A stretch of DNA of 24,739 bases from the IMG/VR virus record IMGVR_UViG_3300032820_000110, positions 1-24,739 of that record; one strand, given 5' to 3'. The stretch's first letter is position 1. Each line of letters begins with the position of its first letter. Below the pieces are notes generated by a model, which saw only the letters and a program-made list of their open reading frames with translations, made no database searches and had not been told where the DNA came from. The DNA comes from a virus. Below, in pieces: positions 17,524-23,863 of the stretch. A program made the translations under genes and the position numbers.

Positions 17524-19175
17524 TATGCTCTCATTGCTGTTTTATCTTTCTCACCTTTTACGAGGTGTCTTAATTTATCTCTCCAAGACGGAACATGTAC
17601 AACTGGTTCAATATAAGTACCAAACTCAGCCATCATTAATCCAACCCATGCCAAAGCATCAACTTGGTCATCGTGTACTCCATTAGGAAAACGTAATAAT
17701 TCCGCAACCAGTGGACCGGTCCAAATTTCATCTTTCGGAATCTTAACCATCCCTTGCTGCATTCTACCTTGTATCGCCCTCGCTCTTGCTTCTTTATCTC
17801 GCCTTCCCGGCTTTAAATCTTTGAAATAGGCCTCGTATAGTTTACGCTCTCTTACCCTCTTTTCCAAGAATGGACCAAGGGCCATTTCTATGTGACCTTT
17901 CTCAATACCAATTATGCTTGGTCTCCACTGTTGATACAAGTCTAAAATGCGTTCAACTATATCAAAACCATCAAATTTCCCACGAACAAGGTCAATTACA
18001 TATATACAATCATATTCATCCACCCCCACGACAATCCCAACAGTATAATCGTTTCTATCTCTTTGACCAATGGCCAAGTCCCATGCACAGTAAAATTTCA
18101 TCCTACCAAGGTCTATATCGTCAGGTTCATAATAACGAATCATATCCCTGGTGAAATAATCTCCTTCATCTGATACTGGGTTCTGTTGGTATAACGCTGA
18201 CCAATCTCGAGGGCCGATGGCCCTTTGTATTTTGGTTAGTGCCTCTAAATTATATCTCTCTGGATGTAAAGGTTCACCTATCTCCCTGAAATTTTCAGCA
18301 GCTTCCGCTACCGCTGGATATTTGACTACTTCCCATTCATCACCACCATCGGCTGCGTTTCTTAATAGACGACCAGCTAAATCATCATCATGCCATCTCG
18401 TTAAAATAATAAGTATGCCACCACCAGGAGCAAGACGTGTATAAGCTGTGGATGTATACCAGTCCCAAACATTATCCCTATTGAAATCTGATTCTGCATC
18501 TTCACGGTTTTTTACTGGGTCATCTATTACCAGAACGTGAGCTCCCTTACCCGTAATACCACCACCAACACCAGCTGATACATAACCACCACCTTTGGTA
18601 GTCAACCATGCTTCAACTGACTGCGAATGTGGGTCCAATCTTGAATCAGAGAACACAGTCTTATATAATGGTTCACGCAGTAAGTGACGGACCTTTCTAC
18701 TGAAAGACATCGCTAAAGATCCAGAATAAGAACAACTTATAAACTCGTGTTTTGGGTTTCTGCCCAAGTGCCAGGCGGGGAACGTAATACTAGCCAATGT
18801 TGATTTTCCATGCCTTGGTGGCATAAACAACATTAATCTAGGAGATTTACGATCAACTACATCTTGGCTAAACTGTTCAAGCCGTTTGCAAATATCTTTG
18901 TGAACCCAGCCAGCTTGATAATCCGGTGTAAAACGCTCTACAAAAGGGAGCAGTCTTTTACGTGAAAGTATACGTTTGGCTAATTCTTTTTGTGCCTTTA
19001 ATGATGCGCCTTCTTCCTTTGGATCTTCTCCTTGTTCAACTTGATCAGGGATCGGGTCAATCTTTTCAGCGTCATCGGCTCGACAATATACACATAGCCC
19101 ATGTTCCTGTGAGAATAGAGTCTGAGGATGTAATTTCTTACAACGTGGGCATTCTATATTAGGGATTGCACTCAT
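17523..19175 (-). CDS. terL: Terminase large subunit
   Basis: The 550-aa packaging motor has an ATPase domain: the Walker A motif is in PPRHGKST (119-126), the Walker B region in VLVIDDP (214-220), and LTRWHDD (259-265) resembles the coupling motif. Its RNase H-like nuclease domain has acidic residues D366 (AWDLAIG), E425 (GIEKG) and D502/D503 (HDDQVDALAW). It cuts concatemeric DNA and pumps it into the prohead through the portal encoded next. The first 35 residues contain CPRC (9-12) and CVYC (28-31), a zinc-ribbon-like pair not part of the standard terminase core. The start overlaps the stop of the ART-like gene by 4 nt (ATGA) and the stop overlaps the portal start by 1 nt. Confidence 0.95.
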   Translation of the reverse strand: MSAIPNIECPRCKKLHPQTLFSQEHGLCVYCRADDAEKIDPIPDQVEQGEDPKEEGASLKAQKELAKRILSRKRLLPFVERFTPDYQAGWVHKDICKRLEQFSQDVVDRKSPRLMLFMPPRHGKSTLASITFPAWHLGRNPKHEFISCSYSGSLAMSFSRKVRHLLREPLYKTVFSDSRLDPHSQSVEAWLTTKGGGYVSAGVGGGITGKGAHVLVIDDPVKNREDAESDFNRDNVWDWYTSTAYTRLAPGGGILIILTRWHDDDLAGRLLRNAADGGDEWEVVKYPAVAEAAENFREIGEPLHPERYNLEALTKIQRAIGPRDWSALYQQNPVSDEGDYFTRDMIRYYEPDDIDLGRMKFYCAWDLAIGQRDRNDYTVGIVVGVDEYDCIYVIDLVRGKFDGFDIVERILDLYQQWRPSIIGIEKGHIEMALGPFLEKRVRERKLYEAYFKDLKPGRRDKEARARAIQGRMQQGMVKIPKDEIWTGPLVAELLRFPNGVHDDQVDALAWVGLMMAEFGTYIEPVVHVPSWRDKLRHLVKGEKDKTAMRA

Positions 19176-20293
19176 GGTAATAATTCTTTAATCTTATATT
19201 TCTCGGGTCTGAGAAGAAGGATTGCTGGACTATCCGTTACCAGACCCTTACCCACGTGGTGCTGTTCTATAGTTTTAACCGCCTGATACCCATATTTTTC
19301 TAAAAACTGTCTTTGTGACTCTGTAAGATGTGACAGGTATTTTTCTTCTCGTAACGTACGAAGGTCTGCTGCTCGCCAACCATCTTTTGATTTTTCAGCT
19401 ATTTTTATTTCCTTATCTAGTTTCCCTTTTATAAACTTTGAGGGTTTATTAGTGTCAAATATTTTTTTAACTGACGAAATATCTATCTCATATACACTTT
19501 TATTAGGCCCACGCCCATATGCTACTGCTACATCTTTTGTACCAGTATAAAGAGCTGATTGAAAGGGGCTATACCCAATCTTACCTAATTCTTTTACCAC
19601 TTGTTCGCCTCCTTCATCACCAAAAACCCGATAAGGTATTATATTGTCTATTTTTTGGCCTTCTTTAGCACGGTCATAAGTAGCTTTTAATGGGTTTACA
19701 TTTGCTTCCCCACCATGATATGTCTTTTTAGGTGTTTTACTTTTAGTAAATCTATCCACAATTTGATCAGAATACATTTTAGTTCTACTTGCTGCATTGA
19801 CTGCTGCCTTGACTGCTACTTTACCTAACCCATAACCAAACTCAATTATAGGAGCTACTTCCCCTAGTCCAGGTTCAAAATGATATTCTGGCCAAAGCTC
19901 TTGTTTATTACCAGTTCTAGCATGTTTTGATTCTACTTTACCGTAGTGCTCAAGCTCTGGAGTTTTATAACCCCCCGCCGCATATGCTTCTGCTTCTGGA
20001 ATTGTATCAAATTTTTTATAGTTCCCTGCTTTCTTAGCCGCCTCCCAAGCTCCAAATTTATCATCACCAAAATCTTTTAAAGTCCCAATATCTGGGCCTG
20101 ATCTTTGAAACTGAATCATAGGGAAAGCGTAATTATCCATCTGAGCCATCCTATGTGTCTTTACAGATCCAGTCTCCTCATCAAATATATGTCCGAACAA
20201 ATAAGGGTCCTCAATTCGCGCTTGGAAAGGCGGTGGGTTATCAATATTATCCCTAAGACTCATCAATGATTGATCAACTTCACCTAAACTCAT
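19172..20293 (-). CDS. ADP-ribosyltransferase-like phage protein
   Basis: The 373-aa protein has two parts. Residues 25-115 include NYAFPMIQFQ and KFDTIPEAEAYAAGGYKTPE, a FDTxxEAxAYA-type segment found in phage virion-associated proteins. Residues 188-373 resemble an ADP-ribosyltransferase fold: KTYHGGEANVNPL (first strand with H193), SALYTGTKDVAVAYGRGPN (245-263), VYEIDIS (267-273), and a final KYGYQAVKTIE with AILLLRPEKYKI. The pattern YHGG ... YTGTxxxAxAY ... VYEIDI is typical of H-Y-E-type ART domains of phage polyvalent proteins. The third catalytic residue is not certain (E343 is a candidate). It sits between small and large terminase genes and overlaps terL by 4 nt, so it is probably made late and may be packaged or act on host targets. 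It may be inactive. Confidence 0.65.
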   Translation of the reverse strand: MSLGEVDQSLMSLRDNIDNPPPFQARIEDPYLFGHIFDEETGSVKTHRMAQMDNYAFPMIQFQRSGPDIGTLKDFGDDKFGAWEAAKKAGNYKKFDTIPEAEAYAAGGYKTPELEHYGKVESKHARTGNKQELWPEYHFEPGLGEVAPIIEFGYGLGKVAVKAAVNAASRTKMYSDQIVDRFTKSKTPKKTYHGGEANVNPLKATYDRAKEGQKIDNIIPYRVFGDEGGEQVVKELGKIGYSPFQSALYTGTKDVAVAYGRGPNKSVYEIDISSVKKIFDTNKPSKFIKGKLDKEIKIAEKSKDGWRAADLRTLREEKYLSHLTESQRQFLEKYGYQAVKTIEQHHVGKGLVTDSPAILLLRPEKYKIKELLP

Positions 20294-20406
20294 TACACTA
20301 ATTTAATAACTCCATATAGTAGGCATATCAATATAGTTAACAGTGCCCAAAATATGTAATGTATTGGAAATGATTGGTTTATTATCTTTTTTATCTTTTT
20401 TATCAT
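20293..20406 (-). CDS. Small single-span membrane protein (37 aa)
   Basis: A 37-codon frame lies in the gap between small terminase and the ART-like gene. The basic N-terminus (MIKKIKKIIN) is followed by a hydrophobic span (residues 17-36, YIFWALLTILICLLYG and onward). Its stop overlaps the next start by one base (TAATG), as elsewhere in this operon. The ribosome site is weak. Another 38-aa frame at 20303-20419 overlaps it and shares an ATGA junction with the small terminase, but lacks a coherent pattern. A small holin-like or membrane accessory role is possible, but there is no family match I can name. Confidence 0.5.
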   Translation of the reverse strand: MIKKIKKIINQSFPIHYIFWALLTILICLLYGVIKLV

Positions 20407-20415
20407 GTTTTAAAC

Positions 20416-20892
20416 TCATCTGGCTGGCTCCAAGTACGCAACATCATCTCCAGCTATTTTTAACAGCTCCTCATCTGACAGGTTCTCAAGCTTCTCCACC
20501 TCGCCATTAATTATATTTATTTGGGTAGGATTCTCTGGAGCAAATAGACCATGGAGCTTGCACATTGAATCAATGATATTTTTTTCTTCCGTAGCATTAG
20601 CTGACTTTCGATGGGCTTCGAGATACATTGAGGTAGCAGTCCCCTTATCAAAGTTAAACTCGCGCCTGCTTTCTTCACGTAGGTAATTAACCGCCTGAAT
20701 AATTTTTGGTTTTTTAAATATGTCGTAGACATGCTCTATGTTTAGATACCCAGCTGCGCGTCCAGCGGCAGCTTTAGTCATACCTTTGAGGTGATACAAT
20801 ATTAACCGTTCTTCTTGAACGCTAAGTTCGTTTAAATTTAACCCCATATAAGGGTAGTGTGACTGAAGTTCAGCCCTCTCAGAATCCGACAT
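20416..20892 (-). CDS. terS: Terminase small subunit-like protein
   Basis: The 158-aa protein carries a helix-turn-helix-like segment near residues 24-72. It reads LSVQEERLILYHLKGMTKAAAGRAAGY, then a second helix and KKPKIIQAVNYL, corresponding to the pattern of small terminase DNA-binding domains (helix with KAAxxAGY, then xxPKIxxAV). A middle helical region (85-115) could mediate oligomerisation. The C-terminus (ENLSDEELLKIAGD) resembles the tail that contacts the large subunit. Position two genes upstream of terL supports the role of recognising the packaging site. It begins 2 nt after the upstream 76-aa gene. Confidence 0.8.
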   Translation of the reverse strand: MSDSERAELQSHYPYMGLNLNELSVQEERLILYHLKGMTKAAAGRAAGYLNIEHVYDIFKKPKIIQAVNYLREESRREFNFDKGTATSMYLEAHRKSANATEEKNIIDSMCKLHGLFAPENPTQINIINGEVEKLENLSDEELLKIAGDDVAYLEPAR

Positions 20893-20894
20893 AA

Positions 20895-21125
20895 TTATTC
20901 CGAATTAAGTTTTTCGTCAATAACGGATACGGCCTCCTTAGCCTCACCGATTTTCTTTACCCACTGTTCCACTTCAGATGTTATATCAGAGTGTTCCCCT
21001 ATACCGACACTTTTAGTTAATAAAATTTCTAGGTTCGTATCGTAATTGGATATGTCTGCTATAAGCTTCTTCTGAACCGAACGCAAGATTCCTTCTTTCA
21101 TCTCCATAATGGTATCAAATATCAT
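20895..21125 (-). CDS. Small helical protein of unknown function (76 aa)
   Basis: The 76-aa protein is charged and predicted helical, with heptad-like hydrophobics in ILRSVQKKLIADISNYD and VEQWVKKIGEAKEAVSVIDE. It has no cysteines or membrane segment. It overlaps the end of the HNH gene by 11 nt and ends 2 nt before terS, so it is embedded in the packaging operon. I do not recognise its family. A DNA-packaging accessory role is only a guess from position. Confidence 0.6.
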   Translation of the reverse strand: MIFDTIMEMKEGILRSVQKKLIADISNYDTNLEILLTKSVGIGEHSDITSEVEQWVKKIGEAKEAVSVIDEKLNSE

Positions 21126-21591
21126 CCATAGTAGTAACTATATTCTTACACCAGTGCCAAAACATGTCCTGAGTTAGGTTATGTTTCATTATATTTGCCC
21201 GATGACACACAAGTTGAATGTTCCCAGGTATGTAGTGTAAGTTTGGGTTAATTCTGTCTATAGAAACATTAAAGTCGTGTACACCACTTCCATCCTTAAT
21301 GTGTGTCATGTAATGACCGCTAAGGGCACAACGCCCTTTTTGTTGTTCCCATATCACTACCAAATGTCCAGGGTCGATGGCCCATTCCATATCTGGATTT
21401 TTCTGATTTCTAGAGTACTTCAACTGAGCATGCAGGTGAGATAAATAAGATTTAGGTGTTTTACTCCTATTTTTGTTTTGCTCTACTGTTCTGCACTTTT
21501 TGCAAATGGATCTTTTCCATTTCCCCTTGAGAACTTCAAACTCTTCTAGAGGTAATTCCTTTTTACAATCAGCACAGGTCCTTGTCCCCAT
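21115..21591 (-). CDS. HNH endonuclease with N-terminal zinc ribbon
   Basis: The 158-aa protein starts with a Cys4 zinc-binding module (CADC at 6-9, CKKC at 30-33), common in phage HNH proteins. The C-terminal HNH domain follows: CALSG (88-92), VSIDRINPNLHYIPGNIQLV (109-128), then CHRANIMKHNLT. The conserved Asp112, Asn124 and the NIMK helix are the usual catalytic and metal-binding positions. HNH proteins encoded next to terminase genes assist DNA cleavage during packaging in several phages; a free-standing homing nuclease is the alternative. It is the first gene of the leftward operon. No clear Shine-Dalgarno site is visible before its ATG. Confidence 0.88.
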   Translation of the reverse strand: MGTRTCADCKKELPLEEFEVLKGKWKRSICKKCRTVEQNKNRSKTPKSYLSHLHAQLKYSRNQKNPDMEWAIDPGHLVVIWEQQKGRCALSGHYMTHIKDGSGVHDFNVSIDRINPNLHYIPGNIQLVCHRANIMKHNLTQDMFWHWCKNIVTTMDDI

Positions 21592-21858
21592 GCCAAAACC
21601 ATATCATAAAAAAAATTATTTGAAAATTTTTAAATATATCACTCACACAGTGTTTGTAGTGTTGCCACCACAAGTGGTGTCCCCCCTTTTTCATCTCCTG
21701 AGCAGCTCGTTCCGAATCCGACCATTGGAACCTTGTTTTCGATTTAGGGAAAATCCACTGGCGTGTATTTCAGGGGACGGAACATATGAGATTAAGATAG
21801 ATTTTATGGCTGGTCCTTCTTCTTCTCTTAAATCTAACACAGCCTAGAGGTAAATATC
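21592..21858. promoter_or_regulatory. Divergent intergenic region between leftward virion genes and rightward operon
   Basis: This 267-bp gap separates divergent transcription units, so it should hold promoters for both. It contains a very AT-rich stretch (21600-21650), the near-palindrome ACACAGTGT at 21646-21654, the perfect hairpin CACCAC-AA-GTGGTG (21666-21679), and one copy of a 16-bp repeat. I could not assign confident -35/-10 boxes. Confidence 0.6.
21671..21686 (-). repeat. 16-bp inverted repeat, left copy
   Basis: On the minus strand this reads GGGGGGACACCACTTG. An exact copy in the opposite orientation lies at 22593-22608. Both read outward from the two-gene operon at 21859-22522. 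This copy overlaps the CACCAC-AA-GTGGTG palindrome and lies about 80 bp upstream of the HNH start. Confidence 0.85.
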
Positions 21859-22197
21859 ATGGCAGCTTTCCAAAAAGTTATTTATGATATATGCGTAAGC
21901 ATGGGACACTACATCGATAAAGAAACGGGAGAAACCAAATCCTCTCTGCTTAAAATCGGTGTTGGATACCAAAACGGAGATGGTTCTATCAATGACAGAT
22001 ATGATCTACCTATTCCCTTAGAGAATAAGAGAGTACAGATTATAGATAAAAGAGAAGAATCAGGACTAAGATGGGTCAACACTCAAGTTCCCATGGATAC
22101 AGTCCACTTCCTTCAAGATAAATTCAAGCCTACTAAGAAAAAGGCTACATCTACGAAGAAAGTCGCTTCAGAGCCCGGAGATATCTTTGATGGTTGA
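21859..22197 (+). CDS. Conserved small phage protein (112 aa), possibly nucleic-acid-related
   Basis: The 112-aa protein is beta-rich in its first 80 residues (VIYDICVSMGHYIDKETGE, SSLLKIGVGYQNGDGSI, LPIPLENKRVQII). The pattern of a strand, then TGxYxDxxGxxK, then GVxxxxDGS resembles small phage and plasmid proteins with an OB-like outline, but no function is established. The C-terminus (88-105) is Lys/Thr/Ser-rich and basic, compatible with nucleic-acid binding. AGAGG lies 8 nt before the ATG. It is the first gene of the rightward module and overlaps the next gene by 8 nt. Confidence 0.7.
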   Translation: MAAFQKVIYDICVSMGHYIDKETGETKSSLLKIGVGYQNGDGSINDRYDLPIPLENKRVQIIDKREESGLRWVNTQVPMDTVHFLQDKFKPTKKKATSTKKVASEPGDIFDG

Positions 22198-22522
22198 TTC
22201 CAAAAGAGATGTAAAAGCAGAGCTAGGAGTACTTACAACACTTCTGGCTCAGGGTATCTTAACCGCTAAAGATGGACTAGCTTATCTACAAAAAAGATAT
22301 GCTGAACTTCAGCTAACTGCTAACCGCTTAGATCAACTAAGAGTAGGAGACTTAGACGATCAAATAGAGACTTTAGAGCTAAAAATGGACGCTGTAAGAC
22401 TTCTCAGAGATCATAAACCCCAAGAGGGAGTGAACTATGACGAAGAACTAGCATTCATGGACATAGAACTTAAGCAATTAAGAGCTAAAAGAGCCGAGGT
22501 CTCACCTCAACAAGAGTCTTAA
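22190..22522 (+). CDS. Small helical protein of unknown function (110 aa)
   Basis: The 110-aa protein is almost entirely helical and charged, with heptad-like segments (AELQLTANRLDQLRVGDLDD and EELAFMDIELKQLRAKRAEV) suggesting a coiled coil. I chose ATG at 22190, not the in-frame TTG at 22187, because GGAG at 22177-22180 sits 9 nt before it. It overlaps the preceding gene and is followed 15 nt later by a strong terminator. No family was recognised. Confidence 0.65.
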   Translation: MVDSKRDVKAELGVLTTLLAQGILTAKDGLAYLQKRYAELQLTANRLDQLRVGDLDDQIETLELKMDAVRLLRDHKPQEGVNYDEELAFMDIELKQLRAKRAEVSPQQES

Positions 22523-22536
22523 TCTAGACTGAAATT

Positions 22537-22573
22537 AGCCTTGGGAGTATCAACTACTCTCAGGGCTTTTTTT
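22537..22573 (+). terminator. Intrinsic terminator after the two-gene operon
   Basis: AGCCTTGGGAGTA pairs along all 13 positions (two G-U) with TACTCTCAGGGCT across the loop TCAAC, and is followed by a T7 tract (22567-22573). It closes the 21859-22522 operon. Confidence 0.92.
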
Positions 22574-22592
22574 ATACTAAGCCGATAACACC

Positions 22593-22608
22593 GGGGGGAC
22601 ACCACTTG
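22593..22608 (+). repeat. 16-bp inverted repeat, right copy
   Basis: GGGGGGACACCACTTG, an exact match to the minus-strand copy at 21671-21686. It lies 20 bp past the terminator and points rightward toward the small-gene module. This placement suits a promoter or regulator site restarting transcription. Confidence 0.85.
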
Positions 22609-22614
22609 AAAGGC

Positions 22615-22634
22615 ATTAGCCATCCCTGGCTAAT
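22615..22634. repeat. Perfect hairpin, first of a twin pair
   Basis: ATTAGCCA-TCCC-TGGCTAAT, an 8-bp perfect stem with a TCCC loop. The core AGCCATCCCTGGCT is repeated 31 bp downstream. Confidence 0.85.
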
Positions 22635-22645
22635 ACATCTGAAAG

Positions 22646-22661
22646 CAGCCATCCCTGGCTG
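22646..22661. repeat. Perfect hairpin, second of a twin pair
   Basis: CAGCCA-TCCC-TGGCTG, a 6-bp perfect stem with the same TCCC loop and the same inner core as the hairpin at 22615-22634. Flanking stem bases differ but still pair, which suggests the structure matters. Confidence 0.85.
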
Positions 22662-22680
22662 AACACCTGGCTCCTCCCTC

Positions 22681-22721
22681 GTGTGCGGTGTGCGGGTGAC
22701 ATCGTTAGGTGTGCGGTGTGC
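22681..22721 (+). repeat. Direct repeat of 13 bp (two copies, 28-bp period)
   Basis: GTGTGCGGTGTGC occurs at 22681-22693 and 22709-22721. Each copy is itself two GTGTGC units. A related GGTGTGCG lies at 22743-22750. Confidence 0.8.
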
Positions 22722-22723
22722 TA

Positions 22724-22771
22724 TTACTACTATCATCAGCGAGGTGTGCGAGCTGATTTACTACTATCATC
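22724..22771 (+). repeat. Direct repeat of 14 bp (two copies, 34-bp period)
   Basis: TTACTACTATCATC occurs at 22724-22737 and 22758-22771. Between them ATCAGC (22735-22740) and GCTGAT (22752-22757) form an inverted pair, and ATCGC-GTTA-GCGAT (22769-22782) forms a hairpin next to the second copy. Confidence 0.8.
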
Positions 22772-22799
22772 GCGTTAGCGATGTGGACTGTACAGCGTA

Positions 22800-22838
22800 C
22801 TTGGACCCCTTTTCTGTAAAAAAGGGCATCCGTCCAAG
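22800..22838. repeat. Long interrupted hairpin
   Basis: CTTGGAC (22800-22806) pairs with GTCCAAG (22832-22838), and the inner CCCTTTT (22807-22813) pairs with AAAAGGG (22820-22826). Only a 5-nt bulge on the right arm interrupts 14 bp of stem. No T-tract follows, so it is not a simple terminator. Confidence 0.75.
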
Positions 22839-22845
22839 AGACCCC

Positions 22846-23184
22846 TGTGTACCGGTACACACCGGCAATCGCCACGGACGTGGTACACACCTAAGCTGTT
22901 GATTTAAAAGGACATTTCATAATGTGTACCACGTGTACCACGTGTACCAGCTAATTTCGCTGTTTAACCATAGACCATCGACCATAGATATTTATCATAG
23001 AATGTATGAATATGAATATTAGACGGTACACATGGTACACAAGCCCAATTACGTCTGAAATACCCCACAAAATCAATGACTTAGTGTGTACCACCACGCC
23101 TAAATCGTTAGTGGTACACAAAACACGCTGTACAGCAACTTCTTCAATATATTCAATAGCTTAATGTGTACCACTGTGTACCAC
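22846..23184. repeat. Iteron-like array of GTGTACCAC elements
   Basis: The 16-bp palindrome TGTGTACCGGTACACA lies at 22846-22861. Forward GTGTACCAC or one-mismatch copies lie at 22924, 22933 and 22942 (three in tandem, 9-bp period), 23086, 23166 and 23176. Reverse copies (GTGGTACAC or variants) lie at 22880, 23023, 23032 and 23111. The density far exceeds chance and no gene frame explains it. It is a probable binding array for a phage DNA-binding protein, either an origin or a regulatory region. Confidence 0.8.
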
Positions 23185-23195
23185 CAACATCGAAC

Positions 23196-23217
23196 GATAT
23201 GCGCTGGCGCGCATATC
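23196..23217. repeat. Perfect 9-bp inverted repeat
   Basis: GATATGCGC (23196-23204) and GCGCATATC (23209-23217) flank TGGC. It lies 70 bp before the start of the small-gene module. It may be an operator or mRNA hairpin. Confidence 0.8.
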
Positions 23218-23233
23218 AGCAGACGGTATTTAT

Positions 23234-23255
23234 GAGGATATGACCATATATCCTC
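23234..23255. repeat. 8-bp inverted repeat before the small-gene operon
   Basis: GAGGATAT (23234-23241) and ATATCCTC (23248-23255) flank GACCAT. It lies about 30 bp upstream of the ATG at 23287 and could be an operator or leader hairpin. Confidence 0.7.
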
Positions 23256-23286
23256 TCTACTTTAACCAACAAAATAGGAGAAAAAC

Positions 23287-23526
23287 ATGTTGATAAGGAG
23301 AATATCGTTGCTCACTGGGACTGAGCACACAAAAGAAGTCCCAATAACTGACCAACAAGCTAGAGATTTAACCTCTGACACAGGCTTGATTCAAGAAATA
23401 TGCCCAAATCTATCTAGTACAGATAGAGAATTCCTAATGACTGGCATAACTCTAGAAGAATGGGAAGACGCTTTCGGTGGCCCATTAGACGCTGAATCTG
23501 ATGATGAAATAGGAGGATTGCAATGA
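23287..23526 (+). CDS. Conserved small acidic phage protein (79 aa)
   Basis: The 79-aa acidic protein has a pattern common in small early-region phage proteins: an N-terminal strand with a SxLTGxxHT-like motif (ISLLTGTEHTKEVPI), a helix containing LIQEICPNLSSTDREFLMTG, and ITLEEWEDAF. The combination of NLSxxDREFLMTGIT and EEWE is recognisable, but the family has no known function to my knowledge. AGGAG lies 6 nt before the ATG. Its stop overlaps the next start (ATGA, 23523-23526). Confidence 0.75.
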   Translation: MLIRRISLLTGTEHTKEVPITDQQARDLTSDTGLIQEICPNLSSTDREFLMTGITLEEWEDAFGGPLDAESDDEIGGLQ

Positions 23527-23684
23527 AAGCTAAAAAACTAAGACGCATGATGAGAGCCAACGGCTTCGACATGCTAACAGTTGCCTATAATCGTATAGAG
23601 CACAGAAATGGCAATCACACTAGAATCTTAGATCCTAATTGTGGTAGAGCTGTCTACCAAAAAGCTAAGAGAGGTGTGAAATGA
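23523..23684 (+). CDS. Small basic protein (53 aa)
   Basis: A 53-codon basic protein begins MKAKKLRRMMRANGFDMLTV and contains many Arg/Lys residues and one cysteine. It is joined to both neighbours by 4-nt ATGA overlaps, which strongly supports translation. I do not recognise a family. The basic, helical N-terminus would fit nucleic-acid binding. Confidence 0.6.
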   Translation: MKAKKLRRMMRANGFDMLTVAYNRIEHRNGNHTRILDPNCGRAVYQKAKRGVK

Positions 23685-23863
23685 AAGGTATAAATTTCAA
23701 ACCACTTGCAACAGCTATGAGGTACCAATTCGACTTTGAATATGCTCTTTGCGAAGGATTTAGATTACTTTGCATGCAATGCAAGCATCCAGTAATGTAT
23801 GAAGATACTTATCCAACAGTAGAAACACCTAAATGCAGACAATGCATACTGGAGGAAGCATGA
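23681..23863 (+). CDS. Small zinc-ribbon-like protein (60 aa)
   Basis: The 60-aa protein has two CxxC pairs, CMQC (31-34) and CRQC (52-55), separated by 17 residues including HPVMYEDTYPTVETP. This is a minimal zinc-ribbon arrangement. It starts within an ATGA overlap (23681-23684) and ends within another (23860-23863). A regulatory or protein-binding role is plausible but not shown. Confidence 0.65.
   Translation: MKGINFKPLATAMRYQFDFEYALCEGFRLLCMQCKHPVMYEDTYPTVETPKCRQCILEEA

Larger units (their letters stand above)
22574..23286. other. Repeat-rich non-coding region: candidate replication origin or regulator-binding array
   Basis: No convincing gene is seen for about 710 bp. The left half (22590-22910) looks richer in G/C than the flanks and is packed with perfect hairpins and direct repeats. 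The right half carries multiple GTGTACCAC-type elements in both orientations and two further hairpins just before the gene at 23287. Origins, partition sites and regulatory arrays of phages can look like this. No replication gene in the window confirms any of these roles. Confidence 0.6.

Noticed and set aside
20303-20419. 38-aa frame starting MSLKHDKKDKK between small terminase and the ART-like gene
   Set aside because: It has an ATGA junction with the small terminase, but it overlaps the 37-aa membrane frame, which has a coherent hydrophobic span and the TAATG junction.
21705-21735. Possible tRNA T-arm (TTCCGAATCC)
   Set aside because: The T-loop has an extra base and no acceptor, D or anticodon arms can be paired around it.
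21473-21847. 124-aa plus-strand frame overlapping the HNH gene start
   Set aside because: It runs antisense through the HNH coding region and the divergent promoter region, and has no sensible composition or ribosome site.
22681-22902. 73-aa plus-strand frame in the repeat region
   Set aside because: It starts with a non-ATG codon, has no ribosome site, and is made of direct repeats and hairpins; the antisense 61-aa frame (22705-22890) fails for the same reasons.
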